DNA from: UBA11574 sp964591175
GTDB taxonomy: Bacteria > Desulfobacterota > Desulfobacteria > Desulfobacterales > UBA11574
DNA length: 64,000 bases
NCBI GenBank assembly: GCA_964591175.1
Contig: CAZQAF010000010.1
Location: 9,529-73,528 of the forward strand
Reading direction: 5' to 3'
In this document: positions 23,054-32,228 of the stretch, in pieces
Layout: every line of letters begins with the position of its first letter
Numbering within the stretch: position 1 is the stretch's first letter
The notes under the pieces: model-generated
The model's database searches: none
Seen by the model: only the letters and a program-made list of their open reading frames with translations
Told to the model about the DNA's origin: nothing
Made by a program: the position numbers and the translations under genes

Positions 23054-25840
23054 ATGAACTACAGAGAACTGATCATACCCCTCCGAACGGCTGACCCGGA
23101 TCTTTTTACCGCGGTTAACACCTCGCTGGAGAACAAGGGCATTGACACGCTTAAAGAAGATGTGGCTGTTTTGGTAGAAGAAACCCTTTGGGCACTATCC
23201 ATAGAGAGATCCTTCGGTCATTCCGTGGCCAAAGGGTATTCGAACCTTATCGGAGAGGTTTGTTCCAGACATTTTCATCGCTACCGGGAACTCGTCCGTT
23301 CCTTTGGAAAGCAAGGGCCGACGCTGGGAAAAATTATGGCCGAACATCTTGTGCCGGTATTCATGCACAGCGACGGTCGGTTGTTAGAACGTTTTTTACA
23401 AACACTAAAGATCATGCTGAACAAGGGAATCTATACCTTAAAGGATCCTTTTGCCGGGCTTTCCGACATATTGAACGAAAAGGACCTTGGCGCCGCAAAC
23501 GCTTATATGGATCTTTTGAGTGTAACTTTCGCCGAGGATATGTCGTATGTTCAGTGCCAGATGTTTGCCCATCATATTCCGCGTGCCGTTCGATCCTTTG
23601 CCGTTTCAAAACGAACCTGGCAAATCAAACAGCTTCATCGGGTGATTACAGCCGATTATCATTTGTTCGATCATTTTTTACGCGGCATGGAAAAAGGTCT
23701 GCACCTGCTTTCCCAAGACGCTTTGGCGGATTTTGTATCTTTAGCTTTGGACAAAGCAAGGCGAAACATCAAGTTCGCTTCAAAATTTTTATCGCTGGAA
23801 TCGAACCTCGGCCTCGATGCATATGCGGATATGCAGGTGGCGGTCGGGCTTTCCGAGATTCGACACCCGTTAAGCCGCTATCTTCGCGCCCGCACGGGCC
23901 TTCCCATATCCATTCGGCCGCTGTCTGATTTGCCGGATTCCTTGGTGAATCGGAATGACGGAAAAACATTCATTTGTTCAGACGGAAAAACCATCTATCT
24001 GGCCGACGAAATCAATCTGTTCCCTTCAAAAAACGAAAACGCAACACTGTTTAAATGCCTGACCGGACTTGAAGCCGGGCATTTTGAATTTGGCACGTTT
24101 GATTTCGACCTGGAAAAGGCACTGAAAAAATATCCACCTTCAACCCATATCCGGGATCCGTATGTCAAAGCCGATGCCGGCGTCGATCCAGAGGAAATGT
24201 CCGACCTCGAACGGTTTTTTCTGATATTTCCGACCCCGAATTTGGCAGCCGATCTTTTTACCGTATTTGAACACGGCCGCATCCGGTTGTTGCTCGAAAA
24301 GCGTTACCCCGGCCTGATCCGCCGGACGCTTCCGTTGCTGCATCAAAAGGCTTTTCATATGAATGACCCAAAGGGGCGCCTGGATGCTGTTTTCCGATTA
24401 TACCTTAATATAGGGCTTGGCCTTGGTATCGAACATTCCGATCAAGTTGATGAAACCATTTCGCGTGTTGTCATTAAGATTGAAAAACAATTTAAAACCG
24501 CAATGGCCGCCGACAACAGCGTTGAGGCCTGTGCCGGGCTGGTGCATACAGCCTATCCGGTTATCGACGCGGTGCTTAAAATTTCCGAACATGATAACGA
24601 CTCGAAAATAAACTACAAACCACTGCGAACCCCGTTTGAAAGAAAATTGCGCCCCGATCTGTTTTATATGACCCATCGCCATATTGAGAAAACTGCGGCA
24701 AAATTGACCGTTCGATTGACGGTCAAAGGATACAAGGTATACAAGTCGGACATTCGCCGGAAATTGATCGCGAACAAAGGGATGCTTTCCCATGAAGATA
24801 TTCACTCGATACTTCTCAATTATCAAAATAAAAACCGGCCGGACAGGATTGCCGATGAAACCGCCATTGACTTATCATGGCTGGATCTCTCTCATTTGCA
24901 AGATAACGGGTTACTTGTGCCGGTGTACGGCGACGACGATATCGGATCTGTTTTCTGGTACAAAGAATGGGATTGCCATCTTACGGATTATCTCTCTTCT
25001 CACGTCAGGGTGGCGGATCGATCCATACCTGCATCTTCGGGCGACTTTTATATCCGAACATTGAAAAAACATAGAGGGCTTGTTCAGCGTATTCGCTATG
25101 CATTTGAATTGTTAAAACCCGAAGGGTTGATGCGATTGAGACAGTGGGTGGAAGGGGACGAGTTTGATTATCGGGCGCTTTTGGATTTTGCAATGGATAA
25201 GAAAGCAGGAAAAATCCCCTCCGATCGGCTTTATATCAAACATATCAAACGGACAAGAGACGTGACGGCCTTGTTGCTGGTGGATCTCTCCCGGTCTACC
25301 GCCAACACGGTTTATAACTCCAAAGCAACCATACTTCACGTTGAAAAAGAGGCCATCGTACTGTTTTGCGAAGCGCTTCAGGTCGTGGGAGATGAATTTG
25401 CCGTCGCGGGTTTTTCCAGCACCGGGCGGTTGGGGGTTGATTATTTCAGAATCAAAGACTTTGGGGAAAACTTAAACGATGCGGTCAAGGGCCGCATCGA
25501 TGCCCTGGCGCCCAAACGGAATACCCGGATCGGCGCCGCCATTCGGCATGCCGCATGTCAGCTGGAGGCGGTCTCTTCAAAGGTCCGGTTGCTGATCGTA
25601 TTAAGTGACGGATTTCCAAATGACATGGACTACAAACATCAATATGCCATTGAAGATACGAAAAAATCCATATTGGAAGCCCGTTCAAAAAATATATTCA
25701 CCCATGCCATTACCGTCAATTTTGCCGGTGATCCCAATCTGGATGATCTTTACGGAAACGTTCATTACAATATCATATCCGACGTTCGTGAACTTCCGGA
25801 TAAGTTATTGCGTATTTACGGCAGCTTGACACGGCATTAG
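23054..25840 (+). CDS. Large VWA-domain protein, NorD/CoxE-like
   Basis: A 928-residue soluble protein. The last 200 residues form a von Willebrand A domain with the metal-binding MIDAS motif DLSRS (near 740, in TALLLVDLSRSTANT), plus downstream VLSDGFPNDMDY. This C-terminal region is like NorD and CoxE, which work with MoxR-type ATPases in assembling metalloenzymes. The N-terminal 700 residues are helical, and I do not recognise a domain there. No MoxR ATPase or reductase gene is nearby, so the client is unknown. The gene stands alone between the divergent radical SAM gene and the Fe uptake operon. Confidence 0.75.
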   Translation: MNYRELIIPLRTADPDLFTAVNTSLENKGIDTLKEDVAVLVEETLWALSIERSFGHSVAKGYSNLIGEVCSRHFHRYRELVRSFGKQGPTLGKIMAEHLVPVFMHSDGRLLERFLQTLKIMLNKGIYTLKDPFAGLSDILNEKDLGAANAYMDLLSVTFAEDMSYVQCQMFAHHIPRAVRSFAVSKRTWQIKQLHRVITADYHLFDHFLRGMEKGLHLLSQDALADFVSLALDKARRNIKFASKFLSLESNLGLDAYADMQVAVGLSEIRHPLSRYLRARTGLPISIRPLSDLPDSLVNRNDGKTFICSDGKTIYLADEINLFPSKNENATLFKCLTGLEAGHFEFGTFDFDLEKALKKYPPSTHIRDPYVKADAGVDPEEMSDLERFFLIFPTPNLAADLFTVFEHGRIRLLLEKRYPGLIRRTLPLLHQKAFHMNDPKGRLDAVFRLYLNIGLGLGIEHSDQVDETISRVVIKIEKQFKTAMAADNSVEACAGLVHTAYPVIDAVLKISEHDNDSKINYKPLRTPFERKLRPDLFYMTHRHIEKTAAKLTVRLTVKGYKVYKSDIRRKLIANKGMLSHEDIHSILLNYQNKNRPDRIADETAIDLSWLDLSHLQDNGLLVPVYGDDDIGSVFWYKEWDCHLTDYLSSHVRVADRSIPASSGDFYIRTLKKHRGLVQRIRYAFELLKPEGLMRLRQWVEGDEFDYRALLDFAMDKKAGKIPSDRLYIKHIKRTRDVTALLLVDLSRSTANTVYNSKATILHVEKEAIVLFCEALQVVGDEFAVAGFSSTGRLGVDYFRIKDFGENLNDAVKGRIDALAPKRNTRIGAAIRHAACQLEAVSSKVRLLIVLSDGFPNDMDYKHQYAIEDTKKSILEARSKNIFTHAITVNFAGDPNLDDLYGNVHYNIISDVRELPDKLLRIYGSLTRH

Positions 25841-25879
25841 ATATTGAGCTAAGTGTTTCGTCTCCGGCCTTCGCCTTTA

Positions 25880-25908
25880 TTGACAACGCTTTGAACAGGC
25901 ATTACTGT
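25880..25908 (+). promoter_or_regulatory. Probable promoter of the fur-feoAB operon
   Basis: TTGACA (25880-25885), a 17-base spacer, and TACTGT (25903-25908). The -35 is perfect and the -10 is weak. It lies about 60 bases before the Fur-FeoA start. Confidence 0.5.
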
Positions 25909-25934
25909 CATGGGTGCTTGTGATTGTTCACAAC

Positions 25935-25948
25935 GGCTAAAATTAGCC
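25935..25948. promoter_or_regulatory. Palindrome before the Fur-FeoA gene, possible Fur operator
   Basis: GGCTAA, two bases, TTAGCC lies 17 bases before the ATG at 25966 and downstream of the promoter. Its place suggests an operator or leader hairpin, and autoregulation by the Fur domain is the natural guess. It is shorter than a classical Fur box. Confidence 0.4.
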
Positions 25949-25965
25949 TTTTTATAGGAATCGAC

Positions 25966-26646
25966 ATGAAACGTGTTCACCATCGGGAAAAAGAACAATT
26001 TCAGAAACTGTTCCAGCAGGAAAACATCGATGAGTTCGAAGATCGATTCAAGATCCTGGAAGTTTTTCTTCAAACCGAACGTCACATTACCGTGAGCGAG
26101 CTGGCCCAACTCCTTAATGATAACGGATATTTTTTCACGACCGACTTTGTCAGGGACACCCTGAGGCTGATGTGTCGATTCGGGTTTGCCCGGAAAAACA
26201 GATTCGACAATGGAGAAGTGCGTTACGAACATTGGCATTTGGGTCATCATCACGATCACATGATCTGTACGAAATGTCGAAATATTTATGAGTTCAAAGA
26301 CGAACACATCGAACAAATGCAGGGCCGGATCGCCGCGGCCCATAATTTTCATATGCTTCAGCACAAAATGGAAATCTACGGCATCTGTTCCAATTGCCTC
26401 AAAGATCACATACGCCCCATGCCGCTAATTCATACCAAACAGGGGGAGCATGTGGAAATCAGAGAATTTACAGGGGGTGCCGGCGCCCGTATGCGGCTGT
26501 TATCCATGGGGTTAAGAATCGGAGACCGGATCGACATCGTGACCAACCTCAATAAAGGACAAATGGTCATCGCTGCGGACTACAATCGCTATGTTTTGGG
26601 ACGCGGACTCGCGGAAAAAATATTGGTTGAACCGGTTAGAAGCTGA
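25966..26646 (+). CDS. Fur-family regulator fused to a FeoA domain
   Basis: A 226-residue fusion. Residues 1-140 form a Fur-type regulator: a winged helix (ENIDEFEDRFKILEVFLQ, then VRDTLRLMCRFGFA), followed by the metal-binding GHHHDHMICTKC and a distal CSNC. Residues 150-224 form a FeoA SH3-like domain (HVEIREFTGGAGARMRLLSMGLRIGD). FeoA normally binds FeoB and modulates iron transport, while Fur represses iron uptake genes when loaded with Fe(II). The fusion puts sensor and transporter partner in one chain. AGGA precedes the ATG at 25966. A second, separate FeoA and FeoB follow in one operon. Confidence 0.9.
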   Translation: MKRVHHREKEQFQKLFQQENIDEFEDRFKILEVFLQTERHITVSELAQLLNDNGYFFTTDFVRDTLRLMCRFGFARKNRFDNGEVRYEHWHLGHHHDHMICTKCRNIYEFKDEHIEQMQGRIAAAHNFHMLQHKMEIYGICSNCLKDHIRPMPLIHTKQGEHVEIREFTGGAGARMRLLSMGLRIGDRIDIVTNLNKGQMVIAADYNRYVLGRGLAEKILVEPVRS

Positions 26647-26662
26647 ATACGGAGATAAACGG

Positions 26663-26884
26663 ATGTTGTTGAGTGAAATGAAAGAAAAGCAAACCGCGAC
26701 CGTTGTTCGCGTGGGCGGAAACGGACCGCTTCGCAGGAGGATCCTCGAAATGGGCATTTTAAAAGGGACTAAAATTTATGTTGAAAAATATGCGCCGTTA
26801 AAAGATCCCGTGGAATTGATCGTCAAGGGCTATCATATATCACTCCGTGTTGAAGAAGCCGCACAAATTACCGTAGAAATATGA
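26663..26884 (+). CDS. feoA: FeoA, ferrous iron transport accessory protein
   Basis: A 73-residue SH3-fold protein of the FeoA family, with the typical LLSEMKEKQTATVVRVGG start, LRRRILEMGILKGTKI, and the C-terminal strand PVELIVKGYHISLRVEEA. It is expected to act at the cytoplasmic face of FeoB. GGAG lies eight bases before the ATG. Its last four bases overlap the feoB start (ATGA), so the two are coupled. The gene before it ends in another FeoA domain, so the operon encodes two FeoA modules. Confidence 0.93.
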   Translation: MLLSEMKEKQTATVVRVGGNGPLRRRILEMGILKGTKIYVEKYAPLKDPVELIVKGYHISLRVEEAAQITVEI

Positions 26885-29058
26885 CCCCAAAACGCCTCAC
26901 AATAGCCCTCGCCGGCAACCCGAATTCAGGCAAAACCACCATATTCAACAACTTGACCGGCACGCGCCAGAAAGTCGGAAACTGGCCCGGCGTCACGGTT
27001 GAAAAAAAGGAAGGGACCATCAAACACTCCGGTCACGATCTGAAAATCGTCGATCTCCCCGGAACATACAGTTTAACCCCTTTTTCCATAGAAGAAATCG
27101 TCGCCCGGGATTATATTCTGGAAGAACGGCCGGATGTGGTGATCGATATCATCGATGCATCCAATCTCGAACGAAGCCTTTATTTGGCAACGCAGTTGAG
27201 AGAAATCGATTGCAACGTACTGTTCGCCTTAAACATGGCCGATGTTGCCCGAAGCCGGGGCTTCAAAATCGATGACCGAAAGCTTTCCGAACTTCTGGCC
27301 GTTCCCGTGGTCTTTACCGTCGGCAACAAAAACAAGGGCATGGAAACGCTCTTGGAGCAGGCCATCGCGCTGGCCGAGTCGGACAGCGCCGCTCCCCAAA
27401 AACGAAAGGTAAAGTACAGCAAAGACATCGAGGATGCCATCTCGAAAGTTGAAAAGATCATCGAAAACCACGGCGCCGACGCAATGTCATACAACATTCG
27501 TTGGACGGCCATCAAACTCCTTGAAAACGACGAAATCGTAAAAAAGCGCATCCTGGAAAAAACCGGCACTATCGAAGAGAAAATTCTTGAAGACATCGAT
27601 AATCAACGTAATTTTCTCATCGACCGGTTTGATGATGATCCGGAAATCGTTATGACCGACGAGCGGTACGGCTTTATCGCCGGAATCATCATGGAGGTCC
27701 TGACCACCTCCACAAAACAGCGCGTCGATATATCCCGAAACATCGATCTTATCCTGACCAACCGGTTTATCGGGTTTCCGATTTTTATTTTTTTTATCTG
27801 GGCCATGTTCCAGTTGACGTTTTCCTTGGGCACCTATCCAATGAACTGGATCGACAGCGGCATAAAACTTCTTTCGTCATTTTTGGCCCAGGCGCTTCCG
27901 AACAATATATTCAAGGACTTTCTGATCCAGGGCGTGATCGCAGGGGTTGGAAGCGTCATTATCTTTTTGCCGAATATTCTGATTCTTTTCTTTTGCATCG
28001 CCCTGTTTGAAGATACGGGGTATATGGCCAGAGCTGCGTTTCTGATGGATAAGATCATGCACCTGATCGGGCTTCACGGGAAATCCTTTATTCCTATGTT
28101 GATGGGGTTCGGATGCAATGTTCCGGCCATCATGGCCAGCCGGAATTTAGAAAGCGAAAAGGATCGAACCCTGACCATTCTCATTACGCCGTTTATGTCC
28201 TGTTCGGCCCGGCTTCCGGTTTACATTATTCTGGCGGGCGCTTTCTTCGGCGCCAGGGCCGGAACCGTGATCTTTTGCATCTACCTGTTGGGCATTGTTC
28301 TTTCCATCATCACCGGCCGTCTTTTCAGATCAACTCTTTTGAGGGGCGCTGACGCGCCCTTTGTCATGGAATTGCCGCCGTACCGAATCCCGATGATCAA
28401 AAGCCTGATGATCCATATGTGGGATCGAAGCAAAATCTTTTTAAGAAAAATGGGCGGTTATATCCTTATCGGTTCCATCGTGGTTTGGACGCTTTCGGCC
28501 TTTCCGCAACATATATCTTATTCTAAGGATTATGCATCGGAAATCGAACAGGTTAAAAGATCCTATCAAGCGGAAATGGCCGCCGAAAAGGATTCTGAAA
28601 AAAATATATTGGAACGAAAAATGGATCTTGCCGTTGACCGTCTCATAAAATCCAAAGCCGCCGAAAAGGCTGAGAAATCGTATATGGGCCGTATCGGCAA
28701 GGTCATCGAGCCTGTTTTTGCGCCCATCGGTATCGACTGGCGCGGCAGCGTGGCCCTTTTGACCGGTTTTGTCGCCAAGGAGATCGTTGTCAGCACCATG
28801 GGAATCCTTTATGCCGCCGACCAGAAGGATTCGAAAGCCCTTGAGAACGCTCTGGTCTCTTCCGGCATGACATCGACCGCGGCACTGGCCATGATGGTTT
28901 TTGTGTTGTTGTACATGCCGTGTCTCGCAACGTTGTCGGCCATCCGGCGGGAAACGGCTTCTTTGAAATGGATGATTTTCAGTATTTCCTATAGCACGGT
29001 GCTTGCATGGATCATGGCTTTTCTGGTATATCAGGGGGGAAATATGATCGGCGCCTGA
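26881..29058 (+). CDS. feoB: FeoB, ferrous iron transporter
   Basis: A 725-residue Fe(II) transporter of the inner membrane. The N-terminal G domain has the G1 loop GNPNSGKTT (12-20), NWPGVTVEKKEG, the G3 DLPGTYSL and a G4-like ALNMADVARSRG. A GDI-like helical linker follows. The membrane part begins near 300 and includes the two gate regions (FGCNVPAIMASR and related). The C-terminal end contains STAALAMMVFVLLYMPCLATL. Length is at the short end of the family range. It completes the Fur-FeoA, FeoA, FeoB operon. Iron uptake by FeoB is typical of anaerobes where ferrous iron prevails. Confidence 0.97.
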   Translation: MTPKRLTIALAGNPNSGKTTIFNNLTGTRQKVGNWPGVTVEKKEGTIKHSGHDLKIVDLPGTYSLTPFSIEEIVARDYILEERPDVVIDIIDASNLERSLYLATQLREIDCNVLFALNMADVARSRGFKIDDRKLSELLAVPVVFTVGNKNKGMETLLEQAIALAESDSAAPQKRKVKYSKDIEDAISKVEKIIENHGADAMSYNIRWTAIKLLENDEIVKKRILEKTGTIEEKILEDIDNQRNFLIDRFDDDPEIVMTDERYGFIAGIIMEVLTTSTKQRVDISRNIDLILTNRFIGFPIFIFFIWAMFQLTFSLGTYPMNWIDSGIKLLSSFLAQALPNNIFKDFLIQGVIAGVGSVIIFLPNILILFFCIALFEDTGYMARAAFLMDKIMHLIGLHGKSFIPMLMGFGCNVPAIMASRNLESEKDRTLTILITPFMSCSARLPVYIILAGAFFGARAGTVIFCIYLLGIVLSIITGRLFRSTLLRGADAPFVMELPPYRIPMIKSLMIHMWDRSKIFLRKMGGYILIGSIVVWTLSAFPQHISYSKDYASEIEQVKRSYQAEMAAEKDSEKNILERKMDLAVDRLIKSKAAEKAEKSYMGRIGKVIEPVFAPIGIDWRGSVALLTGFVAKEIVVSTMGILYAADQKDSKALENALVSSGMTSTAALAMMVFVLLYMPCLATLSAIRRETASLKWMIFSISYSTVLAWIMAFLVYQGGNMIGA

Positions 29059-29119
29059 TATCTCGCGTGAAATATCTTTTCAAACCTGACAGCGACTCTT
29101 AAGTTAAGAGATCCTTAGA

Positions 29120-30055
29120 ATGGACCATTTTGAACCCGCGTATATTGAAACGTTTAAAAGGGGATTGCTCGCCCAAAAGATCGAAACGGCCCGTGAAATC
29201 CTAAAATCCTGCACCCTTTGCCCCAGGCAGTGCAAGGTGGACCGAACGGCCGGCGAAACCGGTGTGTGCAAAACCGGTGAAAAGGCCTACGTTTCAAGCT
29301 TTAACGCGCATTTCGGGGAAGAAGACCCGCTGGTCGGCACCCATGGTTCGGGAACGATTTTTTTTACGCACTGCAATCTGATGTGCATTTTCTGCCAGAA
29401 CTATGACATCAGTCATCTGGGGCAAGGCGAAGAAATATCCGACCAACAACTGGCCGACGTCATGCTTTGGTTACAAAAAAAAGGGTGTCACAACATTAAT
29501 TTTGTTACCCCGTCCCACGTGGTGCCCCAGATTCTTTCCGCCATCGAGGTTGCCGTCCCCAAGGGACTCTCGCTTCCCTTGGTCTACAACACCGGTGGAT
29601 ACGATTTGGTTGAAACACTGAAGCTTCTCGACGGTGTATTCGATATCTATATGCCGGATTTTAAATTCTGGGAACCGGCCATCGCAAAAGCAACCTGTAA
29701 CGCCGAAAATTATTTTGAGGTGGCTCAACAGGGGCTGCTGGAGATGCACCGGCAGACGGGTGATCTGGTCATCGATGATGCGGGAATTGCGCAGCGCGGC
29801 ATCCTGCTCAGGCATTTGGTGCTGCCTTCGGGGCTTTCAGGAACCCGGGAAATTATGAGATTTATCGCCCGCAGGATTTCAAAGAATACCTATGTCAATA
29901 TCATGCCGCAGTACCGACCCTGCGGCCGGGCCGGAGATATCAAAGCACTCTCCGTTCATCCGTCGAAAACGGATTATGAAACGGCCCTGCAGGCGGCAGA
30001 AGAAGAAGGAATAAAACGACTCGATAGACGAAGACGCCGTTTTATGGTATTTTGA
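29120..30055 (+). CDS. Radical SAM protein, PflX/COG1313 type
   Basis: A 311-residue radical SAM protein related to pyruvate formate-lyase activating enzymes. It has an N-terminal Cys motif CTLCPRQCKVDR with a GVC pair, then the cluster motif Cys85/89/92 (CNLMCIFC). IFFTHCN and VYNTGGYD match the COG1313 group, whose substrate is unknown. The frame is intact and of normal length. It follows feoB by about 60 bases in the same direction and may be transcribed with it. A function in glycyl-radical activation is possible but unproven, as no glycyl radical enzyme is in the window. Confidence 0.85.
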   Translation: MDHFEPAYIETFKRGLLAQKIETAREILKSCTLCPRQCKVDRTAGETGVCKTGEKAYVSSFNAHFGEEDPLVGTHGSGTIFFTHCNLMCIFCQNYDISHLGQGEEISDQQLADVMLWLQKKGCHNINFVTPSHVVPQILSAIEVAVPKGLSLPLVYNTGGYDLVETLKLLDGVFDIYMPDFKFWEPAIAKATCNAENYFEVAQQGLLEMHRQTGDLVIDDAGIAQRGILLRHLVLPSGLSGTREIMRFIARRISKNTYVNIMPQYRPCGRAGDIKALSVHPSKTDYETALQAAEEEGIKRLDRRRRRFMVF

Positions 30056-30119
30056 CAACATAAAACATCCCCTGACAATAAACAGCGGATGGAATCTTGC
30101 GTCCCTGGTGTGGTGAACG

Positions 30120-31118
30120 ATGAAATTAGAACAAAATGACAAGAAGAAAAAATTGGTCGTCGGTATCGGTTCCCCGTTGATCGATATTCTGGCTTATGAG
30201 AACGACGAATTTTTGAAAAAAACCGGTGCCGTGAAAGGTGGAATGAAATACGTTGACAGGGAGTTCATCGAACAGACGTTGTCATATACCACCCAAGAAC
30301 CCGTCCTCGTACCGGGGGGATCGGCCTGCAACACCGTTGTGGGTATCGGCAAACTCGGGGGACCGGCACGATTTGTCGGTAAAAGCGGCCGTGGTGAGAT
30401 GGCCCGGCTGTTTGAAACCGATCTGAAAAAAAACAATGTCGATCCGGCTCTTTTTAAATCATCATCACCCACCGGAAGGGTGTTGTCCATTATTACACCC
30501 GATGCTCAGCGTTCCATGTTTACATTCCTCGGCGCGTCATCGGAAGCTCAGCCATTTGAAATAACAGAAAAATGTTTTGAAAATGCCGCCATTGTCCATA
30601 TCGAAGGATATCTTCTCTTTAATGAGGCGCTCATTCTGGCGGCATTAAAAGCGGCAAAATCCGCAGGCGCATTGATTTCACTGGACCTTGCCAGTTTTAC
30701 GGTCGTCGAGGGGTCGAAAAGGATTCTTGATGACATTGTCAATGATTATGTCGATATTTTGATCGCCAACGAGGATGAAGCACAGGCATTCACCGGCTAT
30801 TCCGATGACATAAAAGCAATCACTGCCATGGCTAGAAACACGACGATTGCAGCACTGAAAGTCGGAAAAAGGGGAAGCTATATTTCCCATAACGGAAGAA
30901 CATTAAAAATAGACCCCATTGGGGACGGAGCAGTTAAGGACACTACGGGAGCTGGAGACCTATGGGCGTCCGGCTTCTTATTTGGGCTGGTAAACGATTA
31001 CAGTTTTGAAAAATGCGGAAAACTCGGCTCGGCTTGCGGCTACGAAGTGACACGGGTGACGGGGGCGAACATTCCGGAAGCGGGCTGGCAGAGAATTAAA
31101 ATACTACTGGAGGAATAA
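30120..31118 (+). CDS. PfkB-family sugar/nucleoside kinase, adenosine kinase-like
   Basis: A 332-residue ATP-dependent kinase of the ribokinase/PfkB family. It has the N-terminal GSPLIDILA signature, GGSACNTVVGIGKLGG, and the C-terminal ATP/anion-hole motif DTTGAGDLWASGF with the catalytic Asp (about 280). The overall pattern matches the adenosine kinase-like group common in Proteobacteria, which may act in adenosine salvage from S-adenosylhomocysteine turnover. It ends in TAATG, overlapping the next gene by one base, so the two are coupled. Confidence 0.88.
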   Translation: MKLEQNDKKKKLVVGIGSPLIDILAYENDEFLKKTGAVKGGMKYVDREFIEQTLSYTTQEPVLVPGGSACNTVVGIGKLGGPARFVGKSGRGEMARLFETDLKKNNVDPALFKSSSPTGRVLSIITPDAQRSMFTFLGASSEAQPFEITEKCFENAAIVHIEGYLLFNEALILAALKAAKSAGALISLDLASFTVVEGSKRILDDIVNDYVDILIANEDEAQAFTGYSDDIKAITAMARNTTIAALKVGKRGSYISHNGRTLKIDPIGDGAVKDTTGAGDLWASGFLFGLVNDYSFEKCGKLGSACGYEVTRVTGANIPEAGWQRIKILLEE

Positions 31119-31816
31119 TGGCGCGAAAATCGGTATCTCGGTCTCGAAAAAGAGACCTCAACAATCCCGACGAGTTCATCTCCTTTTGGACAAAACTTTT
31201 TGATTTTGTCACGGCACATAAGGTACAAGTCTCATGTGCCTTTGGCGCTTTTTTGATAATGTTAATTATTGGGGCCGCCTCGCTTTATTATCTGAAAAAA
31301 TCCGAAAACAAGGCTTTTTCCCTGCTTCAAGAAGGTGTCGCCAAATATCAGACATTACTGAAAACCGAAGGGCCGGACAAAGCGCTAAAGGGCGCCGAAA
31401 AGGATTTTGAACGAATTATCAATAACTACTCTCAAAGGCAGGGAGGAATTCTGGCAAGACTTTATTATGCTGATATGTGTTATGCCGCCAAAGATTATGG
31501 TAAAGCAATAACCCTTTATAATCAGCTGCTTGCAGAGTTTAACGATGAACCGTTCCTGAAAAATCTCGTATTAAGCGGCCTGGGGTATTGTTATGAAGCA
31601 AAAAAAGATTACAAAACCGCCTCGGGTTATTTTGAAATGGTGGCCACGGCTCAGGATTACCCCCTCAAAGATGAAGCCCTTTTCAATTTGGGCGAGATGT
31701 ATGCCGCCGTTGGAAATAAAGACAAAAGCATCAGCGCTTTCAAGAAAATTTTATCCGACTACCCCGAGTCGATATATACCGAGATTGTAAAGGAAAAAAT
31801 ATCGGAAAATTCATAG
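31118..31816 (+). CDS. Membrane-anchored TPR protein, YfgM-like
   Basis: A 232-residue protein with a basic cytoplasmic N-terminus, one membrane segment (about 36-60, AFGAFLIMLIIGAASLYYL) and a TPR domain (from about 75 to the end; repeat units around ARLYYADMCYAAKDYGKAI, GLGYCYEAKKDYKTA and FNLGEMYAAVGNKDKSI). The topology matches YfgM-type proteins, whose TPR domain is periplasmic and assists protein export. It starts in the stop codon of the kinase gene. The 412 bases after it hold the predicted small RNA, its terminator, promoter and two palindromes, all on the opposite strand. Confidence 0.8.
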   Translation: MARKSVSRSRKRDLNNPDEFISFWTKLFDFVTAHKVQVSCAFGAFLIMLIIGAASLYYLKKSENKAFSLLQEGVAKYQTLLKTEGPDKALKGAEKDFERIINNYSQRQGGILARLYYADMCYAAKDYGKAITLYNQLLAEFNDEPFLKNLVLSGLGYCYEAKKDYKTASGYFEMVATAQDYPLKDEALFNLGEMYAAVGNKDKSISAFKKILSDYPESIYTEIVKEKISENS

Positions 31817-31839
31817 TTACCCGGATTTCTGAAACAAAT

Positions 31840-31913
31840 CAAAAAAAATGACCAATGAACTTTTGTCATTGGTCATTAAGGAGGAAAACAGATAAAGAAA
31901 TTATTAGGTTTGA
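31840..31913 (-). ncRNA. Predicted sigma-54-dependent small RNA with anti-Shine-Dalgarno seed
   Basis: No coding gene explains this interval on the minus strand. A consensus -24/-12 promoter (31939-31923) predicts a start near 31913. A perfect 12-bp hairpin with eight U after it (31877-31841) ends the transcript near 31840, giving about 74 nt. The unpaired part just before the hairpin holds UUUUCCUCCUUA, whose CCUCCUUA is the complement of a full Shine-Dalgarno sequence, a usual kind of small-RNA seed. The gene lies directly downstream of the regulator gene at 32229 in the same direction, with two palindromes between. The order kinase-regulator-RNA is like CbrAB-CrcZ. Competing view: AAGGAGG on the plus strand (31878-31884) could be a ribosome binding site of a decayed gene, but no usable start codon follows. 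Confidence 0.6.
31841..31877 (-). terminator. Rho-independent terminator on the minus strand
   Basis: Stem AATGACCAATGA/TCATTGGTCATT (12 perfect pairs), a seven-base loop, then eight T when read leftward. On the plus strand the hairpin is followed by AAGG, so it works as a terminator only for leftward transcripts. The rightward TPR gene ends 30 bases before it. Confidence 0.8.
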
Positions 31914-31922
31914 AAATGTTTC

Positions 31923-31939
31923 ATGCAATTTTCTTGCCA
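31923..31939 (-). promoter_or_regulatory. Sigma-54 promoter of the predicted small RNA
   Basis: Minus strand: TGGCAA, five bases, TTGCAT. It has GG at -24 and GC at -12 with exact spacing. The only thing between its predicted start and the next terminator is the small RNA. Confidence 0.75.
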
Positions 31940-32070
31940 GAAATTTAAGCGGGTTCTGTTATTTTTTTTATCGATTCATATCTGCTGTAATTATAGAGAG
32001 ATAAATCATATATCCCCACGGATGGTTTCTTTTTATTTTCCACAGAATTATAGGAACTGAATTCAAAAAC

Positions 32071-32086
32071 GTTCAAAATTTTGAAC
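32071..32086. promoter_or_regulatory. 16-bp palindrome, probable activator site 1
   Basis: GTTCAAAATTTTGAAC, a perfect palindrome, centred about 165 bases upstream of the predicted small-RNA start. This is a typical upstream-activator distance for NtrC-type regulators. Confidence 0.65.
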
Positions 32087-32149
32087 GCTGCCATAGGCTA
32101 AACAGCATAACATATTCATTTAACTGATATTTAACGCCAATCCAGCCCT

Positions 32150-32165
32150 GTTCAAAATTTTGAAC
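32150..32165. promoter_or_regulatory. 16-bp palindrome, probable activator site 2
   Basis: An identical copy of GTTCAAAATTTTGAAC, centred 79 bases from the first. A third, one-mismatch version (GTTCAAGTTTTTGAAC, 32227-32242) covers the 3' end of the adjacent regulator gene at a similar interval (77 bases). Confidence 0.65.
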
Positions 32166-32228
32166 CCTCACCCCCGTCTGTAATACAACCATTTGATATG
32201 ATTATTATATCTTCGCGATTCCTTTCGT

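Noticed and set aside
31878..31960. Plus-strand gene start after AAGGAGG
   Set aside because: A strong ribosome-binding-like sequence is followed by ATA at the right distance, with no ATG, GTG or TTG there, and the frame closes after 18 codons. It was kept only as a competing reading for the small-RNA seed.
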